From Candidatus Nomurabacteria bacterium CG_4_10_14_0_2_um_filter_30_12 (lineage in GTDB: Bacteria > Patescibacteriota > Minisyncoccia > Phycocordibacterales > UBA9973), in assembly GCA_002792755.1 (NCBI GenBank), contig PFOY01000030.1, forward strand, positions 878 through 8,581: DNA of 7,704 nt. The letters run 5' to 3'. Positions 5,547 to 7,704 of this stretch are shown here, one piece after another. The number at the start of each line of letters is the position of its first letter. The stretch's first letter is position 1. Under the pieces are notes generated by a model. The model had not been told where the DNA came from. It did no database searches and saw only the letters and a program-made list of their open reading frames with translations. A program made the position numbers and the translations under genes.

Positions 5547-6041
5547 TTATTCTGTAACAAAAACTTCTAAATCTTTTGTTAATTTAAAAACAAGTTCTTT
5601 TTCGCTAGAATCTGGACAACTTTTTAAAAAATCTCTAATTAGGAGAATATATTGATTATGATAAGGACTTTTTGGATCTGCCTTTCTCTGTAAAATTATA
5701 TTTCTTAAATTATCCGTAAAATCAGCAAATTTAATCATTTTGGCTTTAGGTGATATAGTTTTTAACTTTTCATAAAATTCTAATTTTTGTTCTTTGTTGT
5801 AATTTTTAGGATGAGAAACTTCTTGCACCAAATCCGCAACAGGTTTTGAAAAAATATTTTCCAATTCTTCATAGGTTGTATCAGTATCTTCCAAAGTGTC
5901 ATGCAAAATTGCAGCAGTAAGTAATTCTGTCTCATCAATATGAAATTCACTTTGAAGAACCGCGAGTACTCGGGGAAAATGATTTTTCTGACCCGTTGCC
6001 TCAAATTTTTTATTGGCAAATTCTATAGCTTTTTTTAGCAT
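5547..6041 (-). CDS. Stand-alone HD-domain protein, RelA/SpoT-hydrolase-like
   Basis: It consists of 164 residues forming one HD metal-dependent phosphohydrolase domain. The metal and catalytic residues of the (p)ppGpp hydrolase domain can be matched: H21 (first His, in GQKNHFPRV), H47-D48 (AAILHDTLEDT) with E51-D52, and D107 in KMIKFADFTDNLRN, equivalent to the family's 'vKlADrlhN'. There is no synthetase, TGS or ACT domain, so it resembles small alarmone hydrolases of the MESH1 type. Removal of the 3' pyrophosphate from (p)ppGpp is an inference; other HD enzymes look similar. An upstream in-frame ATG at 6113 would add 24 residues but would lie inside the divergent gene on the other strand, and the domain and the promoter spacing both favour 6041. 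It ends in TAA and the G+C-rich repeat island follows. Confidence 0.85.
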   Translation of the reverse strand: MLKKAIEFANKKFEATGQKNHFPRVLAVLQSEFHIDETELLTAAILHDTLEDTDTTYEELENIFSKPVADLVQEVSHPKNYNKEQKLEFYEKLKTISPKAKMIKFADFTDNLRNIILQRKADPKSPYHNQYILLIRDFLKSCPDSSEKELVFKLTKDLEVFVTE

Positions 6042-6047
6042 ATAAGG

Positions 6048-6077
6048 ATAATAACATTTTATTGAAAAAAGTGTTAA
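6048..6077 (-). promoter_or_regulatory. Promoter candidate for the HD-domain gene, leaderless spacing
   Basis: On the - strand TTAACA (6077-6072) and TATTAT (6053-6048) are separated by 18 bases; each matches consensus in five of six positions. The ATG at 6041 starts 7 bases after the end of the -10 box, about where transcription should begin, so the mRNA may have no 5' leader. No Shine-Dalgarno is seen. Confidence 0.45.
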
Positions 6078-6080
6078 AAT
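6072..6080 (+). promoter_or_regulatory. Extended -10 promoter candidate for the zinc-ribbon gene, leaderless spacing
   Basis: TGTTAAAAT is an extended -10 element (TG-n-TAAAAT). The ATG at 6087 follows after 6 bases, so transcription would start at or next to the start codon. The best -35 candidate, ATAACA (6051-6056), is weak. The element overlaps the -35 box of the divergent HD-domain gene. Confidence 0.45.
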
Positions 6081-6086
6081 GAAGTT

Positions 6087-7704
6087 ATGAAATCGGAGAA
6101 TAGAATTTGCCAAAATTGCAAACAGGAGTTCGCTATCGAACCAGATGATTTTGGGTTTTATGAAAAAATGGATATGCCTTTACCAGAAATTTGTCCATTA
6201 TGTCGCCAAAAACTGCGCACTGCTTTTAGAAACTTTAAAACTTTATATAAAAGACCTTGCAGTAAGTCTGGCAAAATTATTGTGTCAGCATATCACTCCG
6301 AGACAAAATTTCCTGTATATGACATTCCCGAATGGTGGAGTGATGACTGGGATGTAATGGCTTACGGAGTAGATATAGATTTTAAAAAATCTTTTTTTGA
6401 ACAATTAGGAGAATTATTTAATAAAGTCCCACACCTTTCCCTTTGGAGCGTAATATCAGAAAATTGTCAGTATTCTAATCAAATTGATAATAGTAAAAAT
6501 TGTTATTTAATATTTGGCGGTCTCAATGATGAGGATTGTGATTATGGACACATAGTTTGGAATTGCCGCGACTCCATAGATAATCTTTATCTTTTCAAAT
6601 CAGAATCGTGCTATGAATGCATTGATTGTCTTAATTGCAATAAATTATTTTACTCTGAGGAATGTGATGGTTGTGCTGAAAGTATAGGACTTTTTGATTG
6701 CCGAGGACTTTTAAATTGCATCGGTTGTGTCGGTCTTGTAAATAAGTCGTATTGCATTTTCAACGAACAGAAAACAAAAGCCGAGTATGAAAAATTTATA
6801 AAAGAAAATCCTTTATCAAAACTAGAAACCATAAAAAATATTCTGGCTAAAAAAGAAGAATTAAAGCGGAGTTTACCGCAAAGGTCATTTTTTGGATTTA
6901 GGAATAGTGATGTATCGGGTAATCACATTTACAATGCACATAATATTCACTATTCTTTTGACATTAAAAGCGGGGAAAATTCAAAGTTTTGTTTTACTGT
7001 TCGTGAAGCCATAGATTCTTACGACTTATCTTTTACAGGTAATGCGTCAGAATGTTATCAATGTTTAACTATGCTTGGTAGTAATAAAATTATTGGTTCA
7101 CAGACCATTGTTGACTCCCATGATGTTTTTTATTCTGAAGCCTGTTTTAATTGTGATAATATTTTTGGATGTTATGGTCTCCGTAAAAAATCTTACTGCA
7201 TTTTTAATAAACAATATTCCAAAGAAGAGTATTTTGTTTTAAAAGAAAAATTATTAGAAAAAATGAAAATAGATGGAGAGTGGGGAAAATTTTTACCATA
7301 CTCTCTTAGTCCATTTGCTTATAACGAAGCAATTGTAAATGAGTATATGCCTCTAACTAAAGAAAAAGCCTTAAAGGAAGGTTTTAGGTGGAAAGACGAT
7401 ATCCCTAGCACCAGTGGACAAGAAACCATAAAACTAAGTGATTTACCCACTACACCAAAAGATTATTCAGATGAATTAGTTAATGAAATTTTAGAATGTG
7501 AAAAATGTAACAAGAACTATCGTTTAATAAATCGCGAAATTGGATTTTATAAAAAAATGGGGTTGCCCCTACCAAAACAATGTTTTAATTGTAGACATGA
7601 AAGAAGAATGAAAGCACGAAATCCACGGTCTCTTTGGGATATGAAATGTGCTAAATGTGGAAAAGAAATTAAAACATCATACACACCTGAAAACCAAAAA
7701 ATTT
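6087..7704 (+). CDS. Cys-rich multi-zinc-ribbon protein of CPR type, function unknown (3' partial)
   Basis: An uninterrupted frame of 539 codons begins at the ATG at 6087 and leaves the window without a stop. The N-terminal module is a zinc ribbon, C8xxC11-C36xxC39R, with FYEKMDMPLPEICPLCR between and after the pairs. Then come a conserved-looking stretch, YKRPCS, PVYDIPEWWSDDWD (76-89), YG and DFKKSFFEQL (98-107), and a Cys/Asn-rich region with many CxxC-like pairs (about 175-223). A second similar region follows (about 337-374), sharing GC-x-GL-xx-KSYCIFN. Near the end the same ribbon reappears as C471xxC474-C499xxC502, and a third CxxC (521/524) starts another. Proteins like this are, from memory, common in Parcubacteria-type genomes and usually unnamed. 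There is no signal peptide or membrane segment. Nucleic-acid or protein binding is only a guess. Confidence 0.88.
   Translation, partial: MKSENRICQNCKQEFAIEPDDFGFYEKMDMPLPEICPLCRQKLRTAFRNFKTLYKRPCSKSGKIIVSAYHSETKFPVYDIPEWWSDDWDVMAYGVDIDFKKSFFEQLGELFNKVPHLSLWSVISENCQYSNQIDNSKNCYLIFGGLNDEDCDYGHIVWNCRDSIDNLYLFKSESCYECIDCLNCNKLFYSEECDGCAESIGLFDCRGLLNCIGCVGLVNKSYCIFNEQKTKAEYEKFIKENPLSKLETIKNILAKKEELKRSLPQRSFFGFRNSDVSGNHIYNAHNIHYSFDIKSGENSKFCFTVREAIDSYDLSFTGNASECYQCLTMLGSNKIIGSQTIVDSHDVFYSEACFNCDNIFGCYGLRKKSYCIFNKQYSKEEYFVLKEKLLEKMKIDGEWGKFLPYSLSPFAYNEAIVNEYMPLTKEKALKEGFRWKDDIPSTSGQETIKLSDLPTTPKDYSDELVNEILECEKCNKNYRLINREIGFYKKMGLPLPKQCFNCRHERRMKARNPRSLWDMKCAKCGKEIKTSYTPENQKI

Noticed and set aside
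5335..5655. A 106-codon + strand frame across the repeat island and the end of the HD gene
   Set aside because: Its composition follows the G+C-rich palindromes, it overlaps the HD gene in antisense, and its product shows no domain pattern.
5780..6019. A 79-codon - strand frame inside the HD gene
   Set aside because: It is in a different frame of the same strand as a gene with all catalytic residues in place.
6042..6113. Upstream start for the HD protein at 6113
   Set aside because: The extra 24 residues are not part of the HD fold, would overlap the divergent gene, and lie upstream of the promoter candidate.
6145..6357. A 70-codon + strand frame, and a - strand frame at 6650-6832
   Set aside because: Both lie inside the long zinc-ribbon frame, which explains the region with regular Cys pairs.

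Overview
The window is very AT-rich (about 30% G+C by eye). It looks like chromosome from a bacterium of the Candidate Phyla Radiation (Patescibacteria, Parcubacteria-like). The pointers are short compact genes with almost no spacers, no clear Shine-Dalgarno sequences, a release factor 2 with a cut-down N-terminal domain, and the beginning of a large Cys-rich multi-zinc-ribbon protein of a type I recall mainly from such genomes. UGA serves as a stop codon (prfB itself ends in UGA) and RF2 is present, so the code is the standard bacterial one. This argues against Gracilibacteria and Absconditabacteria (SR1), which read UGA as Gly. The phylum call is inference.

Layout. (1) At the left edge, on the + strand, lies the C-terminal part of a membrane protein carrying TPR repeats, probably a GT-C-like (TMTC-type) glycosyltransferase. 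It converges on the next block across a gap of only 20 bases. (2) From 5180 down to 874, on the - strand, runs a tight block: tRNA-Thr(CGU), prfB (RF2), ftsE, ftsX, pyrG. prfB-ftsE-ftsX is a neighbourhood found widely in bacteria. FtsE and FtsX form the ABC-type complex at the division septum that controls peptidoglycan hydrolases, and pyrG makes CTP. (3) From 5181 to 5546 is a gene-free stretch of 366 bases. Its left third is ordinary sequence with small hairpins. Its right two thirds form a G+C-rich island of near-perfect inverted repeats: a 70-base cloverleaf or cruciform, a 14-bp hairpin, and a 9-bp G+C hairpin followed by seven T on the + strand. This island is the least explained part of the window. 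(4) From 5547 to 6041, on the - strand, is a small stand-alone HD-domain protein resembling the hydrolase domain of RelA/SpoT enzymes. (5) From 6087 to the right edge, on the + strand, an uninterrupted frame of 539 codons runs out of the window. It encodes the zinc-ribbon/Cys-rich protein and has at least two copies of the same ribbon module, one at each end of the visible part.

A common theme is very short or absent 5' leaders. Several starts sit about 6 to 11 bases after a -10-like hexamer, and prfB begins 8 bases after the 3' end of a tRNA. The divergent pair in regions 4 and 5 shares a 45-base spacer with overlapping face-to-face promoter candidates. The + strand zinc-ribbon gene has no stop in the window and the TPR gene has no visible start, so both are partial.
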